From positions 124,001 to 188,000 of the forward strand of contig CANMGU010000001.1 of assembly GCA_947497455.1 (NCBI GenBank): a stretch of DNA of 64,000 bases. Reading direction: 5' to 3'. The notes under the pieces are model-generated. The model saw only the letters and a program-made list of their open reading frames with translations, was not told the DNA's origin and did not search any database. Of this stretch, positions 33,339 through 42,471 are shown piece after piece (position 1 is the first letter of the stretch; each line of letters opens with the position of its first letter). Origin of the DNA: an uncultured Sphingomonadaceae bacterium. GTDB taxonomy: Bacteria; Pseudomonadota; Alphaproteobacteria; Sphingomonadales; Sphingomonadaceae. The position numbers and the translations under genes were made by a program.

Positions 33339-33734
33339 ATGTCAAATGCTGCTGAACAAATCGTCCTCGACTTTATCGAAAGCTGGAACCGCATGGACTA
33401 TGATTCCATCTATGCAGCGATGGCGGATGATGTTTTCTATCACAACATCCCGATGGAACCCTGCGTAGGAATTGAAGCGGTGCGTGCCTTTTTCGAAGGC
33501 TCTGGTATGGGTTCGGATGGAGCGGAATGGATAACCCATCATATTGCCACCAACGAGAATATCGTTTTAACCGAACGGACCGATAAATTCCGGATCAACG
33601 GCCAATGGATCGCCATTCGGGTGATGGGCACGTTTGAGATTGAAAATGACAAGATCGCCAAATGGCGGGACTATTTTGATCTCGCCGAATTTCAGAATGA
33701 AATGGCGCGGGTGATGGGCGCGGGCACTGCCTGA
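33339..33734 (+). CDS. limonene-1,2-epoxide-hydrolase-like protein
   Basis: 131 aa. The LEH catalytic set is visible: Glu79-Arg80-x-Asp82 in VLTERTDKF (the Arg-x-Asp of limonene epoxide hydrolase), and an acidic residue in KWRDYFDLAEF (Asp111 or Asp114). The rest (LDFIESWNRMDYDSIYAAMA, with VFYHNIPMEPCVG after it) fits the SnoaL-like cone. It opens an epoxide by direct water attack in the cytoplasm. A related LEH-type protein in mycobacteria acts on sterol epoxides (recollection), which fits this locus. Last gene of the plus-strand operon. Confidence 0.85.
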   Translation: MSNAAEQIVLDFIESWNRMDYDSIYAAMADDVFYHNIPMEPCVGIEAVRAFFEGSGMGSDGAEWITHHIATNENIVLTERTDKFRINGQWIAIRVMGTFEIENDKIAKWRDYFDLAEFQNEMARVMGAGTA

Positions 33735-33738
33735 TTGT

Positions 33739-34500
33739 TCAACTCGGTTGATAAAGCGTCCCGTTATCCACCGGATATTCGCCCGCGGTCATAAAGCGCG
33801 ACGCGTCGCTGGCCAGATAGATACATAGCTCAGCCACATCTTTGGGATGGCCCAATCCACCGAGCGGGATCATGCCTGTGTCCGGGGTCGGATCGCCCTC
33901 TGCACCAACAGCGGCCTGCCGCACCATGGGGGTATCAATACCTGCCGGGTGCAGGCTGTTGCAGCGGATCGGGTAATTTTGCTCCTTGCAATGCAGCGCT
34001 ACCGATTTGGTCATTGACCGCACACCGCCTTTGGCCGCCGCGTATGCCAGGAACGGCGAGTAACCCTGTAGCGCAGCCATGGAGCTCATATTGATGATCG
34101 AGCTGGGATGTGCATTAGATTTCATCGCCCGCACCGCGGTCTGGCACCCAAGGAAAACCCCTTCGAGCATCACTGCATTGGTCAATCGAAATTGCTCCAG
34201 TGTACAATCTTCAATGGTGGCTGGAATGACTAGCCCAGCATTATTGACCAATATATGCGGGGTTCCGAAGTTTTCCGCGGTTTCTTCAAACACTTCCTCC
34301 CAGCGTTTCGGCTCCACAACATCCTGATGTAGAGCCATCGCGTTGTTGCCAATTGCGGCGGCGACTGCCTCGACGCTTTCGGTATTCATATCGGTGAGAA
34401 CAACCTTCGCGCCTTCGGCAACAAAAGACTCGCTGATCGCTTTACCAAGACCCGATCCAGCACCCGTCACAATCGCAATTTTACCTTCTAGCCGGCCCAT
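33739..34500 (-). CDS. SDR, hydroxysteroid-dehydrogenase-like
   Basis: 253 aa from the ATG at 34500, after GGGAGGATTT; the frame is open for 35 more codons with no good site. It has IAIVTGAGSGLGKAISESFV, ILVNNAGLVIPATIEDC, the Ser of NMSSMAALQ and a complete Tyr-x-x-x-Lys in LAYAAAKGGV. IRCNSLHPAGIDTPM resembles 3beta/17beta-HSDs. It oxidises or reduces a ring hydroxyl/ketone. Convergent with the epoxide hydrolase-like gene and divergent from a TBDR. Confidence 0.87.
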   Translation of the reverse strand: MGRLEGKIAIVTGAGSGLGKAISESFVAEGAKVVLTDMNTESVEAVAAAIGNNAMALHQDVVEPKRWEEVFEETAENFGTPHILVNNAGLVIPATIEDCTLEQFRLTNAVMLEGVFLGCQTAVRAMKSNAHPSSIINMSSMAALQGYSPFLAYAAAKGGVRSMTKSVALHCKEQNYPIRCNSLHPAGIDTPMVRQAAVGAEGDPTPDTGMIPLGGLGHPKDVAELCIYLASDASRFMTAGEYPVDNGTLYQPS

Positions 34501-34772
34501 AAATCCTCCCTGTAAAGCTGTATTGTTGATCGCATAGGCTTTGAATCCGCCCATGATAGCAATCCCCAATATCGTTAGTTTCCGTAAGGGATTTTCAACG
34601 CCCACGGAACATATGTTGCGCGAATATCACAGTTTTGCATATTTGCTATCAAATTGGCTAGCAGAGCGCCACGAAACTCCTGCTTAAGATGACCCCATAA
34701 ATAAGGCGGAAAAACCGCCACTTAATTTGGATGAGGCCCAGGTCTGCGACCCGGGAATTTTGGGAGAGAGTG

Positions 34773-37214
34773 ATGACTGAACAATCTAAACGCCACAATA
34801 GTATCTTTGCGACAAAAACCATGCGCGGATTGCTTATGGGTTCTGCGGCAAGCCTGGCTTTCGCCGGTGTTGCTGCTCCGGCTCATGCGCAGGATGCTGC
34901 TGAAGATGATGACAGCAATGTCATCACGGTCATTGCGCGTAAACAGACAGAGACATTGCAGGAAGTTCCAGTGACGGTGACTGCTATTGGCGGCGATACG
35001 CTTGAAAACTTCCAGGTCAATGAAATTGCTGATGTTGTGAGCCGGGTTCCTGCACTGAACGTTCAGGTTGGTGGTTCCGGTTCTGGTGGCCAGATCAGTT
35101 TGCGCGGTGTGGGCTCATCCAATATCTCCGCGTCGTTCGACTCCGCCGTTGCGTTTGACTTTGACGGTGTTCAGGTCAGTACGATGCGGATTGTACAAGC
35201 TGGCTTCTTTGACGTTGAGCAGATTGACGTTCTTAAAGGTCCACAATCGTTGTTCTTTGGTAAAAGTGCGTCGGCCGGTGTTTTCGCCGTCCGTTCGGCC
35301 AATCCAACGCCTGATTGGGAAGTCGGTGTTAAAGTTTCTCAAGAATTTGAAGAAAATGGCACTACGATCGGTGGATATATATCCGGTCCAATCTCTGATG
35401 CATTGGGCGTTAGAGTGGCAGCCCAGTTCAACAATATTGAAGATTATGTCGATTTGGCGCCAGGCACACCGGCGTTTAATCCAAATGGTTCGCGCCGAAC
35501 AAGCCGTGGTCTGCAAAATTTTGTTAGTCGCGTTACTTTCCAATGGGATCCGTTTGATAATTTCAACGCCAATTTGAAACTCAACTATATCAAAAATGAG
35601 AATGATGGCGGGATCGCGCATTCCGATATTAATTGTGGGCCCAATGGTGTCGCGGATTCAATATTCTTGTTAGGTGGTGGCGTTGTAATCCCTTCCAATG
35701 CAGACTGTAATGATAGTGATGGACTATATCACCATGCGGATGGTGCTCCTGCCGTGGTTGGACAGGTTCCAGCAGGATCTGCAGGGGAAGGGCGTTTCGA
35801 CAATGGTATTCCTTATGGTGAAACGGAAATTTTCTTTGGCCGGTTGAAATGGGATTTGGATGTCTCCGATTCCCTTACCCTTTCTTCGGTCACTGGCTAT
35901 TTGAACTTGGATGCGGTTGATACGGATTGTTATGGCTATGTTGGTGTATTCCCGGGCGGAGCACCAGGCGGCGTAGGCTGTAGTGATCCGCGGAACCGGT
36001 CAGAGCAATTTACGCAAGAACTTCGTATTGCCAGTGATTATGACGGTATGTTCAACTTCATGGTCGGCGCGTTCTATGAAAGCCGTGAAATTGATTTCGA
36101 TACGTCTCAACTCGGGGTCAATATCGGTTTTGTTGCGCCGGACCCCGTCACTGGTAATACCTTTGATTGGTTCAAAAAGCATAACACCAAGACGGAAGCC
36201 CTGTCTTTCTTTGGTAGCGTGACTTTGGATCTGACTGATCAACTGGAATTGTCAGGCGGTATTCGTTGGACTGATGAGCAGAAAGTAAATACGATTTCTG
36301 TTCCTTATGTTCATGCATTCCTTGCGGCTGGCCCGGCATTTATTAATAGCGGCTTCTTCTCAGGACCGATTAAGTTTAGTGACAGCAACTTCTCACCTGA
36401 AGTTTCCCTGAAATATCAAGCTACGGATGATATCAACATCTATGCCGCATTCAAAACTGGCTTCAAATCTGGGGGCATTGACAATAGTGCTCTGCCTTCC
36501 AGTTCTTTGAGTGCAGCAGCGTTATCAGGCGATTTCGGTGCACTGATCTATGATTCAGAAACCGGCCTCGGCGGTGAAGTTGGTGTCAAAGCGCAATTTG
36601 CTGATCGCACAATTACATTGAATACCTCCGTGTTCTATTATGTATTTGATGATCTGCAGGTGCAGAATTTTGATGCTACGACCATTCAGTTCCAAACTTT
36701 CAATGCCAGTCAGCTGACCAGCCAGGGTGTTGATGTGGAATGGGCATGGCGGACACCCGTTGATGGTCTGAATCTCTCTGGTTCCATTGCTTATACTGAT
36801 GCTGAATTCTCGGCTCCGTTCGTGACCACATCGGGTGAAGATATCAATGGTCGGGCAGCGGCACGCGCTCCGAAATTTGCAGCCAACGCTGCCTTTGACT
36901 GGTCGATCCCAATGAGTGATGCCTTTGAATTGGGGTTGAACGGCAACCTGCAATATAGCGGTTCCTATTTCACCAACGAGGACTCACTGACTGACCTAAA
37001 GCAAGACAGCTATGTTTCGATCGATGGTTCAATCTCAGTTGGTGATCCAGATGGGGCTTGGAAATTGTCACTGGTCGGCGTGAATCTGACCGACGAAATC
37101 TGGGTCAATACCAGCGGCGGCCGTCCGTTCCTTGAGCCAGGCGTCGGCGATGATCTTGTCGTAACCCAGAACCGCGGCCGCCAGGTCTTTGTGGAGGCCA
37201 GCTTCAAGTTCTGA
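34773..37214 (+). CDS. TonB-dependent outer-membrane receptor
   Basis: 813 aa from the ATG at 34773, after GGGAGAG. The long basic n-region (MTEQSKRHNSIFATKTMRGL) leads to a hydrophobic core and the cleavage motif AHAQ. Plug motifs are VITVIARKQTETLQEVPVTV, ISLRGVGSSNISASFDSAVA and EQIDVLKGPQSLFFGKSASA. The barrel ends in VFVEASFKF. It is placed at the end of the steroid-like locus and divergent from an SDR, so it may import that locus's hydrophobic substrate. The leader contains a small GGCGG-aaaaa-CCGCC hairpin at 34705-34719. Confidence 0.94.
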   Translation: MTEQSKRHNSIFATKTMRGLLMGSAASLAFAGVAAPAHAQDAAEDDDSNVITVIARKQTETLQEVPVTVTAIGGDTLENFQVNEIADVVSRVPALNVQVGGSGSGGQISLRGVGSSNISASFDSAVAFDFDGVQVSTMRIVQAGFFDVEQIDVLKGPQSLFFGKSASAGVFAVRSANPTPDWEVGVKVSQEFEENGTTIGGYISGPISDALGVRVAAQFNNIEDYVDLAPGTPAFNPNGSRRTSRGLQNFVSRVTFQWDPFDNFNANLKLNYIKNENDGGIAHSDINCGPNGVADSIFLLGGGVVIPSNADCNDSDGLYHHADGAPAVVGQVPAGSAGEGRFDNGIPYGETEIFFGRLKWDLDVSDSLTLSSVTGYLNLDAVDTDCYGYVGVFPGGAPGGVGCSDPRNRSEQFTQELRIASDYDGMFNFMVGAFYESREIDFDTSQLGVNIGFVAPDPVTGNTFDWFKKHNTKTEALSFFGSVTLDLTDQLELSGGIRWTDEQKVNTISVPYVHAFLAAGPAFINSGFFSGPIKFSDSNFSPEVSLKYQATDDINIYAAFKTGFKSGGIDNSALPSSSLSAAALSGDFGALIYDSETGLGGEVGVKAQFADRTITLNTSVFYYVFDDLQVQNFDATTIQFQTFNASQLTSQGVDVEWAWRTPVDGLNLSGSIAYTDAEFSAPFVTTSGEDINGRAAARAPKFAANAAFDWSIPMSDAFELGLNGNLQYSGSYFTNEDSLTDLKQDSYVSIDGSISVGDPDGAWKLSLVGVNLTDEIWVNTSGGRPFLEPGVGDDLVVTQNRGRQVFVEASFKF

Positions 37215-37237
37215 TCAACTCTCCCGTTGATCACAAG

Positions 37238-37273
37238 AGGCCGGGGCAGCTGGGGGGCTGTTCCCGGCCTTTT
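37238..37273 (+). terminator. rho-independent terminator after TBDR 3
   Basis: AGGCCGGG (37238-37245) pairs with CCCGGCCT (37263-37270), followed by TTTC. A second hairpin, TGATCAAC-N6-GTTGATCA at 37212-37233, includes the TBDR stop codon itself. Confidence 0.8.
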
Positions 37274-37378
37274 CTTTGGTCGATGGTTTAGGCGAGGATA
37301 GCCATATTGAGAGTGGTGGCGGGACGGTGTCCGGGTAATATTGGATCAGTAAAAATCATATAGGTTGAGGAGCGAAAC

Positions 37379-38173
37379 ATGGGACGTCTTGAAGGAAAAA
37401 AAGCCATTGTATTGGGCGCGGCGGGCGCAGGCAATATGGGGCAGGTGATTGCTCAACGTTTGCGCGATGAAGGCGCCGATATACTGGTCGCTGGCCGAAA
37501 GGAAGACGAACTGAAACGCTTTGCGGGAGAGTTGGGCGGCCATTATGCGCTGTGTGATCTGACGAACGAAGACGAAGTCAATGCGCTTGCAGAAACCGCG
37601 ACCAGCAAAATGGGCGGCGTGGATATTGCGGTTAACGCAACCGGTCTTGGTTTCCTGAAGCCGTTTCTGGAAAATACCAGAGAAGAGCTGGAGATGATGT
37701 CGGCGCTGCAATTGGTCGGCCCGTTTCAGTTCTATCAAGCGATGATCAACGCGATGACAGATGGTGGTTCGATCATTCAGATAAGCTCCGCGACAGCGAC
37801 GATCATGCTGAATGACCATGCGGCCTATATGGGTACCAAGGCGGCAACTGATCATATCATCCGTTGCATTGCACATGAATTTGGCGAGCGCGGTATAAGA
37901 GCCAACAGCATTTCACCAGGCCTCACCCGCACACCTATGACGGCTGGCGTTGATCAGGTGCCCGGCTTGGTGGAGTCCTTTGAAGCGCGGTATCCGCTGG
38001 GCCGTATCGGCACCAGTGAAGATATTGCAGCGGCCACTGTTTTCCTTGCCAGCGACGAGTGCTACATGACCGGCGAAAATCTGCAGGTCAATGGCGGTCT
38101 GTGCTTGCGCGGCAATCCAACGCGCAAGGATCAGGAATTGATGATGGGGGCTGTCGCTGCCGCCAACAGCTGA
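37379..38173 (+). CDS. SDR-family oxidoreductase
   Basis: 264 aa. The glycine motif is AIVLGAAGAGNMGQVIAQRL, slightly unusual in length (GAAGAGNMG). The NNAG position reads VNATGLGFLKPF. The catalytic Ser is in QISSATATIM and Tyr-x-x-x-Lys in AAYMGTKAATDHI. It is separated from the TBDR by a terminator and followed by transporter genes. Substrate unknown; a role with the steroid-like locus is possible but not shown by position. Confidence 0.87.
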   Translation: MGRLEGKKAIVLGAAGAGNMGQVIAQRLRDEGADILVAGRKEDELKRFAGELGGHYALCDLTNEDEVNALAETATSKMGGVDIAVNATGLGFLKPFLENTREELEMMSALQLVGPFQFYQAMINAMTDGGSIIQISSATATIMLNDHAAYMGTKAATDHIIRCIAHEFGERGIRANSISPGLTRTPMTAGVDQVPGLVESFEARYPLGRIGTSEDIAAATVFLASDECYMTGENLQVNGGLCLRGNPTRKDQELMMGAVAAANS

Positions 38174-38252
38174 TGGTGTAAAAGCCGGTTGGCGCTCTGG
38201 TAATTTTCCGCCATGAAGGTGCACAGATGCATCGGCACGGGGAAGATCGCTA

Positions 38253-39521
38253 TTGCTAGACATAATTAGCCAGTTACAGGGCGTTATCGGGATTGCCTTT
38301 ATTCTGATGGTTGCCTGGATATTGTCGGAAAATCGTAAGGATCGGCCTAGCTGGCGCTGGATTGCAGGGGCGATTGCCATCCAGTTCATCCTCGCCGTTG
38401 CGATTGTTCGCATTCCTGGCATCTGGGATATTATCGGCCTCGCCAATCAGGGTGTACAGGCCATCGAACAAGCAACCCTGGCCGGTTCCAGCTATATGTT
38501 TGGTTATGTCGGTGGCGCGGAACTGCCCTTTGTTCTGAAAGAAGGTGCGGCCCCGCCGCTGATTATCGCATTTCAAATATTGCCGCTGGTCATTGTGTTC
38601 TCGGCTCTGGCGGCCTTGCTTTGGCATTGGCGGGTTTTGCAGATGATCGTCAAAGGCCTTTCCTGGGCTTTGCAAAAAACGCTGGGCGTTAGCGGCGTCG
38701 TGGGCCTCAGCGGCGGTGCGAATATCTTCCTAGGTGTCGTCGAGTCACCCTTGGCCGTACGCGCCTATTTTGAAAGGATGAGCCGGGCTGAGCTGTTCAC
38801 GATCATGGTGCTAGCCATGTCGACAATATCCGGCGCAATACTGGTGCTTTATGCAACCACTTTGGAAAGGACCGTGCCCAATGCGGTGGGGCATATGATT
38901 TCCGCCTCGCTGATCTCTCTGCCAGCGGCCATCCTGCTAGCGCGGCTAATGGTGCCCGGACGGTCGGACACCAAGGTAGACCGGGAGGAACCCGGCCTGA
39001 AATATGACAACAGCTTTGACGCCATCATCAAGGGTACAATGGATGGCGTACAGCTTTTCCTGGCGGTTATAGCGGTGATCATAGTGATCTTCGCGTTCGT
39101 TGCGCTGATCGACCAGATACTCTCTGTTTTGCCCTTGATTGGCGGCGAAGCGCTGACCTTGAAACGGATTTTCGGCTGGATATTCGCGCCACTAATGTGG
39201 ATGATTGGGGTACCTTGGGAAGAGTCGGCCGCGGCGGGATCGTTGATGGGAACGAAAGCAATCCTCAATGAATATGTCGCTTATCTGGAGCTGGCGGCGC
39301 TGCCGGCCGATACTTTTAGCGCCAAAGGATTATTGATCGTCACCTATGCATTGTGCGGTGTCGCTAATCTGGCAAGTGTCGGCCTGATCATTTCCACCAT
39401 CGGCACGCTATGCCCTGAACGCCGCGCAGAAGTGGCAGGATTGGGCATGAAAAGCTGGTTTGCCGGCAATTGTGCCACCGCGATGACCGGCGCGGTGATC
39501 GGGATTATCACATGGGTATGA
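38253..39521 (+). CDS. nupC: NupC/CNT-family nucleoside transporter
   Basis: 422 aa, TTG start after CGGGGAAG. It is a polytopic membrane protein with about ten hydrophobic segments. CNT hallmarks include VSGVVGLSGGANIFLGVVES, FGWIFAPLMWMIGVPWEESA and VTYALCGVANLASVGLIIST (nucleoside-site helices). It imports nucleosides with a cation gradient through the inner membrane. The next gene overlaps its downstream region closely (12-base gap), so the two may be co-transcribed. Confidence 0.92.
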   Translation: MLDIISQLQGVIGIAFILMVAWILSENRKDRPSWRWIAGAIAIQFILAVAIVRIPGIWDIIGLANQGVQAIEQATLAGSSYMFGYVGGAELPFVLKEGAAPPLIIAFQILPLVIVFSALAALLWHWRVLQMIVKGLSWALQKTLGVSGVVGLSGGANIFLGVVESPLAVRAYFERMSRAELFTIMVLAMSTISGAILVLYATTLERTVPNAVGHMISASLISLPAAILLARLMVPGRSDTKVDREEPGLKYDNSFDAIIKGTMDGVQLFLAVIAVIIVIFAFVALIDQILSVLPLIGGEALTLKRIFGWIFAPLMWMIGVPWEESAAAGSLMGTKAILNEYVAYLELAALPADTFSAKGLLIVTYALCGVANLASVGLIISTIGTLCPERRAEVAGLGMKSWFAGNCATAMTGAVIGIITWV

Positions 39522-39533
39522 GGTTTGCTTGCA

Positions 39534-40139
39534 ATGTTTGATGCCAAGATCCGCCCGCTGATTGATCCTCCGCTTAATGCAGTTGGTCGGGGCTTGGCTC
39601 GGATCGGTTTTACGGCCAACAGCATAACCCTGTTGGGCCTCGGTCTTGGCTTGGGTGGGGCTTTTGCCGTTTCACAGGGGCAATATGGCTGGGCCCTGGC
39701 ACTGGTGGTGGTGAGCCGGCTATTGGACGGTCTTGACGGTGCTGTTGCGAGAGCAACGGAGAAGACGGCTTTTGGAGGCTATCTGGATATCGTCTGCGAT
39801 TTCATCTTTTACGTGTCGATTCCGCTGGCTTTTGGGATTGCTGATCCAGGTAATTTACTGCCTGCCCTGGTGCTGGTAGCCGCGTTCACAATTACCGGAA
39901 TCAGTTTTCTGGCTTTTGCCGTTACCGCTGGCGAGCAAGGAGCGGAAACCAGCGCTCATGGCGAGAAGAGTTTCTTCTACAGCACCGGCATTGCGGAGGG
40001 GGGAGAGACGATCGCTTTCTTCCTGATCATGTGCTTGTTCCCGATGCATTTCGCAATGCTAGCTTACATATTTGCTGGACTATGCGTGATGACAGTATTG
40101 CAACGGACAGTTTTGGCGTGGCTTAGTTTTCGTGGTTAG
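39534..40139 (+). CDS. CDP-alcohol phosphatidyltransferase family protein
   Basis: 201 aa from the ATG at 39534; a TTG at 39525 is an alternative. The signature D-G-x2-A-R-x8-G-x3-D-x3-D is complete in RLLDGLDGAVARATEKTAFG followed by GYLDIVCDFIF. Several transmembrane helices follow. It transfers a phospho-alcohol group from a CDP-linked donor to an acceptor alcohol in the inner membrane. The acceptor is unclear: not obviously PgsA or PssA. Downstream of nupC. Confidence 0.9.
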   Translation: MFDAKIRPLIDPPLNAVGRGLARIGFTANSITLLGLGLGLGGAFAVSQGQYGWALALVVVSRLLDGLDGAVARATEKTAFGGYLDIVCDFIFYVSIPLAFGIADPGNLLPALVLVAAFTITGISFLAFAVTAGEQGAETSAHGEKSFFYSTGIAEGGETIAFFLIMCLFPMHFAMLAYIFAGLCVMTVLQRTVLAWLSFRG

Positions 40140-40203
40140 AACCTAATAATGAACTATCCGCTTTCCTACATACGGCACATTGTAAACTTTGTATCCGGGC
40201 GTT

Positions 40204-42357
40204 CTAGCTACGCGCCCAGTTGAAATAGCGTTCCAGCCATTTCAGTGCCCATTCGGGCTTATGCTTCTTGCGCCATTCGCCAGCGGCAAATTTATTCGCT
40301 TCTGCCATCGTAGGATAGGTGTGAATTGTGCCGAGGATCTTGCCAAGGCCTAGTCCGTGTTTCATTGCCAGGACATATTCGGTGAGCAATTCACCGGCAT
40401 TCTGGCCGACAATGGTGACGCCCAATATCCGATCTTTGCCTGGCGGCGTCAGCACTTTGACAAAGCCTTCTGTGGCGCTTTCGGCAATCGCGCGGTCAAG
40501 ATCGTCAAGGCCGTATTTGGTGACCTCATATGCGATGCCTTCTTTCTCAGCCTGCTGTTCGTTGAGGCCGACATGCGCGATCTCTGGATCGAGAAAAGTC
40601 GTCCACGGCAGAAATTCATAACTCGGCTTGAACTTCTTGTACCGCCCGAACAAAGCATTAACGGTTGCGAACCAGGCCTGATGCGAGGCATTATGGGTTA
40701 GCTGATAGGGGCCAGCAACATCGCCTGCAGCATAGATATGCGGGAAAGTGGCCTGAAGATGCTCGTTGGTCACCAGTGTACGATCAGTTTCAACCCCAAG
40801 CTCTTCAAGACCGAATCCCTCAAGCCGTGCCGCCCGGCCTACGGCTATGAGCAAATCGTCAAACGGAAGGGATTGTTCACCGCTATCATTCTCGACAATG
40901 ATCATTTTGGCGCCATTCTGCATTTCGGTGCGCAGAGCCTTGTGGCCGCAGAGTAATGTGACACCGGAATCAGCCAGCGCTTTGGAGGCGATTTCGGACA
41001 CATCCTCGTCCTCGATCCCCATAACCCTGTCCGCCATCTCGATTAGCGTGACTTTGCTGCCCAGACGCGCGAAAGATTGCGACAACTCACAACCAATCGG
41101 TCCGCCACCGAGAACGACCATCTTTTCCGGCACGTTATCGCGCTTGGCCATTTCTTCCCAAAGCGTATCGCTGGTCAGAAATCCGGTATCGTCCAACCCA
41201 GCCAATGGCGGAACAAAGGGCCGCGCACCAGTCGCGAGAACGATCGCCTTGCCGGTCAGCGTCTGGGAGCCACCGTCGTTGCGTTCAATCTCCACGGTCC
41301 AGGGATCGGTCAGTCGGGCATAGCCCTGCACGACATCAACGCCCAGGCCTTCAAACCGTTCGACACTGTCATGCGGTTCGATGGTTTTGATGATGTCTTC
41401 AACCCGGGCAATCACATTTTTAAAGTTTATGACCGGCTTGGTGGCGGTGAGGCCATAGCGATCGGCATGTTGCATTTGCTCGGCGATCTTGGCGCTTTTG
41501 ATCAGCGCTTTGGATGGAACACAGCCATAGTTCAGGCAGTCGCCACCCATTTTTCCGGACTCGATCAAAGTGACCTTCGCATTGATTGTCGCAGCAATGA
41601 GCGAGGATACCAGCCCGCCGGAACCGGCGCCAATGACGATCAGATTGCGATCAAATTTCTTCGGCCTGGTCCAGCCTTTGTAGATCTTCCGGTTTTTGAC
41701 AAAACCGATAATCCCTTTGGCAATCCAGGGGAATATCGCGAGCAGGACAAAGGAACCGATGACCGAGAGGGAGAAGACCTCGCCTACAGAGTTCACCTGG
41801 GATAGTTGGGTGCCGGCATTCACATAGACGATAGTGCCTGCGAGCATTCCGATCTGACTGGCGACGAAATATTTCCAGACCCGCATCTTGGTTAGTCCCA
41901 TCAGCAGGTTTACGACAAAAAACGGAAAGGCGGGAACCAGTCTGATGGAGATCAGGTAAAAAATGCCGTCGCGCTTTATTCCTTCATTGATATTTTTGAG
42001 TCGCTGGCCAAATTTGCTTTCGACCCAGTCGCCCAGCAAATAACGGGAGGTGAGAAAGGCGATGGTCGCGCCAATGGTGGATGCAAAGGACACGATAATC
42101 GTGCCCACAACGACGCCAAACAGGGCGCCGGCAGCCAGTGTCATCACCGCAGCGCCTGGAATGGAAAGGGCTGTCACGGCGACATAGATCAGAAAAAACC
42201 CACCAATGATGAGCAGCGGATTGGCGCGGTATTGCGCATCTATTGCATCTTGCTGTGCCTTCAGGTTTTCGAGCGTCAGCTGCGAACCGAGATCATAGTG
42301 AAAAAACGCAAATATCGCCGCCACAATGACGGCTAGTAGTAGTAATTTCTTCGCCAT
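40204..42357 (-). CDS. fusion of TVP38/TMEM64 membrane domain and FAD disulfide reductase
   Basis: 717 aa. Residues 1-225 are a TVP38/DedA-like membrane domain with several hydrophobic helices (YVAVTALSIPGAAVMTLAAG, then SIRLVPAFPFFVVNLLMGLT). From about residue 238 comes a mercuric/lipoamide-reductase-like module: IVIGAGSGGLVSSLIAATIN, redox pair Cys274-x4-Cys279 in GGDCLNYGCVPSKALI, NADH domain VVLGGGPIGCELSQSF, and the dimer domain with ATFLDPEIAHVGLNE and IHTYPTMAEANKFAA. There is no N- or C-terminal mercury-binding Cys pair. Such fusions exist in other proteobacteria; the role is probably membrane-linked thiol redox or quinone chemistry. Confidence 0.9.
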   Translation of the reverse strand: MAKKLLLLAVIVAAIFAFFHYDLGSQLTLENLKAQQDAIDAQYRANPLLIIGGFFLIYVAVTALSIPGAAVMTLAAGALFGVVVGTIIVSFASTIGATIAFLTSRYLLGDWVESKFGQRLKNINEGIKRDGIFYLISIRLVPAFPFFVVNLLMGLTKMRVWKYFVASQIGMLAGTIVYVNAGTQLSQVNSVGEVFSLSVIGSFVLLAIFPWIAKGIIGFVKNRKIYKGWTRPKKFDRNLIVIGAGSGGLVSSLIAATINAKVTLIESGKMGGDCLNYGCVPSKALIKSAKIAEQMQHADRYGLTATKPVINFKNVIARVEDIIKTIEPHDSVERFEGLGVDVVQGYARLTDPWTVEIERNDGGSQTLTGKAIVLATGARPFVPPLAGLDDTGFLTSDTLWEEMAKRDNVPEKMVVLGGGPIGCELSQSFARLGSKVTLIEMADRVMGIEDEDVSEIASKALADSGVTLLCGHKALRTEMQNGAKMIIVENDSGEQSLPFDDLLIAVGRAARLEGFGLEELGVETDRTLVTNEHLQATFPHIYAAGDVAGPYQLTHNASHQAWFATVNALFGRYKKFKPSYEFLPWTTFLDPEIAHVGLNEQQAEKEGIAYEVTKYGLDDLDRAIAESATEGFVKVLTPPGKDRILGVTIVGQNAGELLTEYVLAMKHGLGLGKILGTIHTYPTMAEANKFAAGEWRKKHKPEWALKWLERYFNWARS

Positions 42358-42471
42358 ACCGGTTTTTCCTTAGCCCCCTGAATAGGATGATTTTCTATGG
42401 TTCGCAGCTAAGGCATAACCGGTTACAGGTCTGTCGTCGATGGGGCTAATTAGGTTTGCTGATCCGGAAAA

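Noticed and set aside
34501..34772. Possible riboswitch or RNA in the leader of TBDR 3
   Set aside because: Only a short 5-base-stem hairpin at 34705-34719 is visible; no recognisable conserved riboswitch core.
41077..41805. 242-codon plus-strand open frame opposite the TVP38-FAD fusion
   Set aside because: It is antisense to a gene with complete cofactor motifs and shows no signal or domain of its own.
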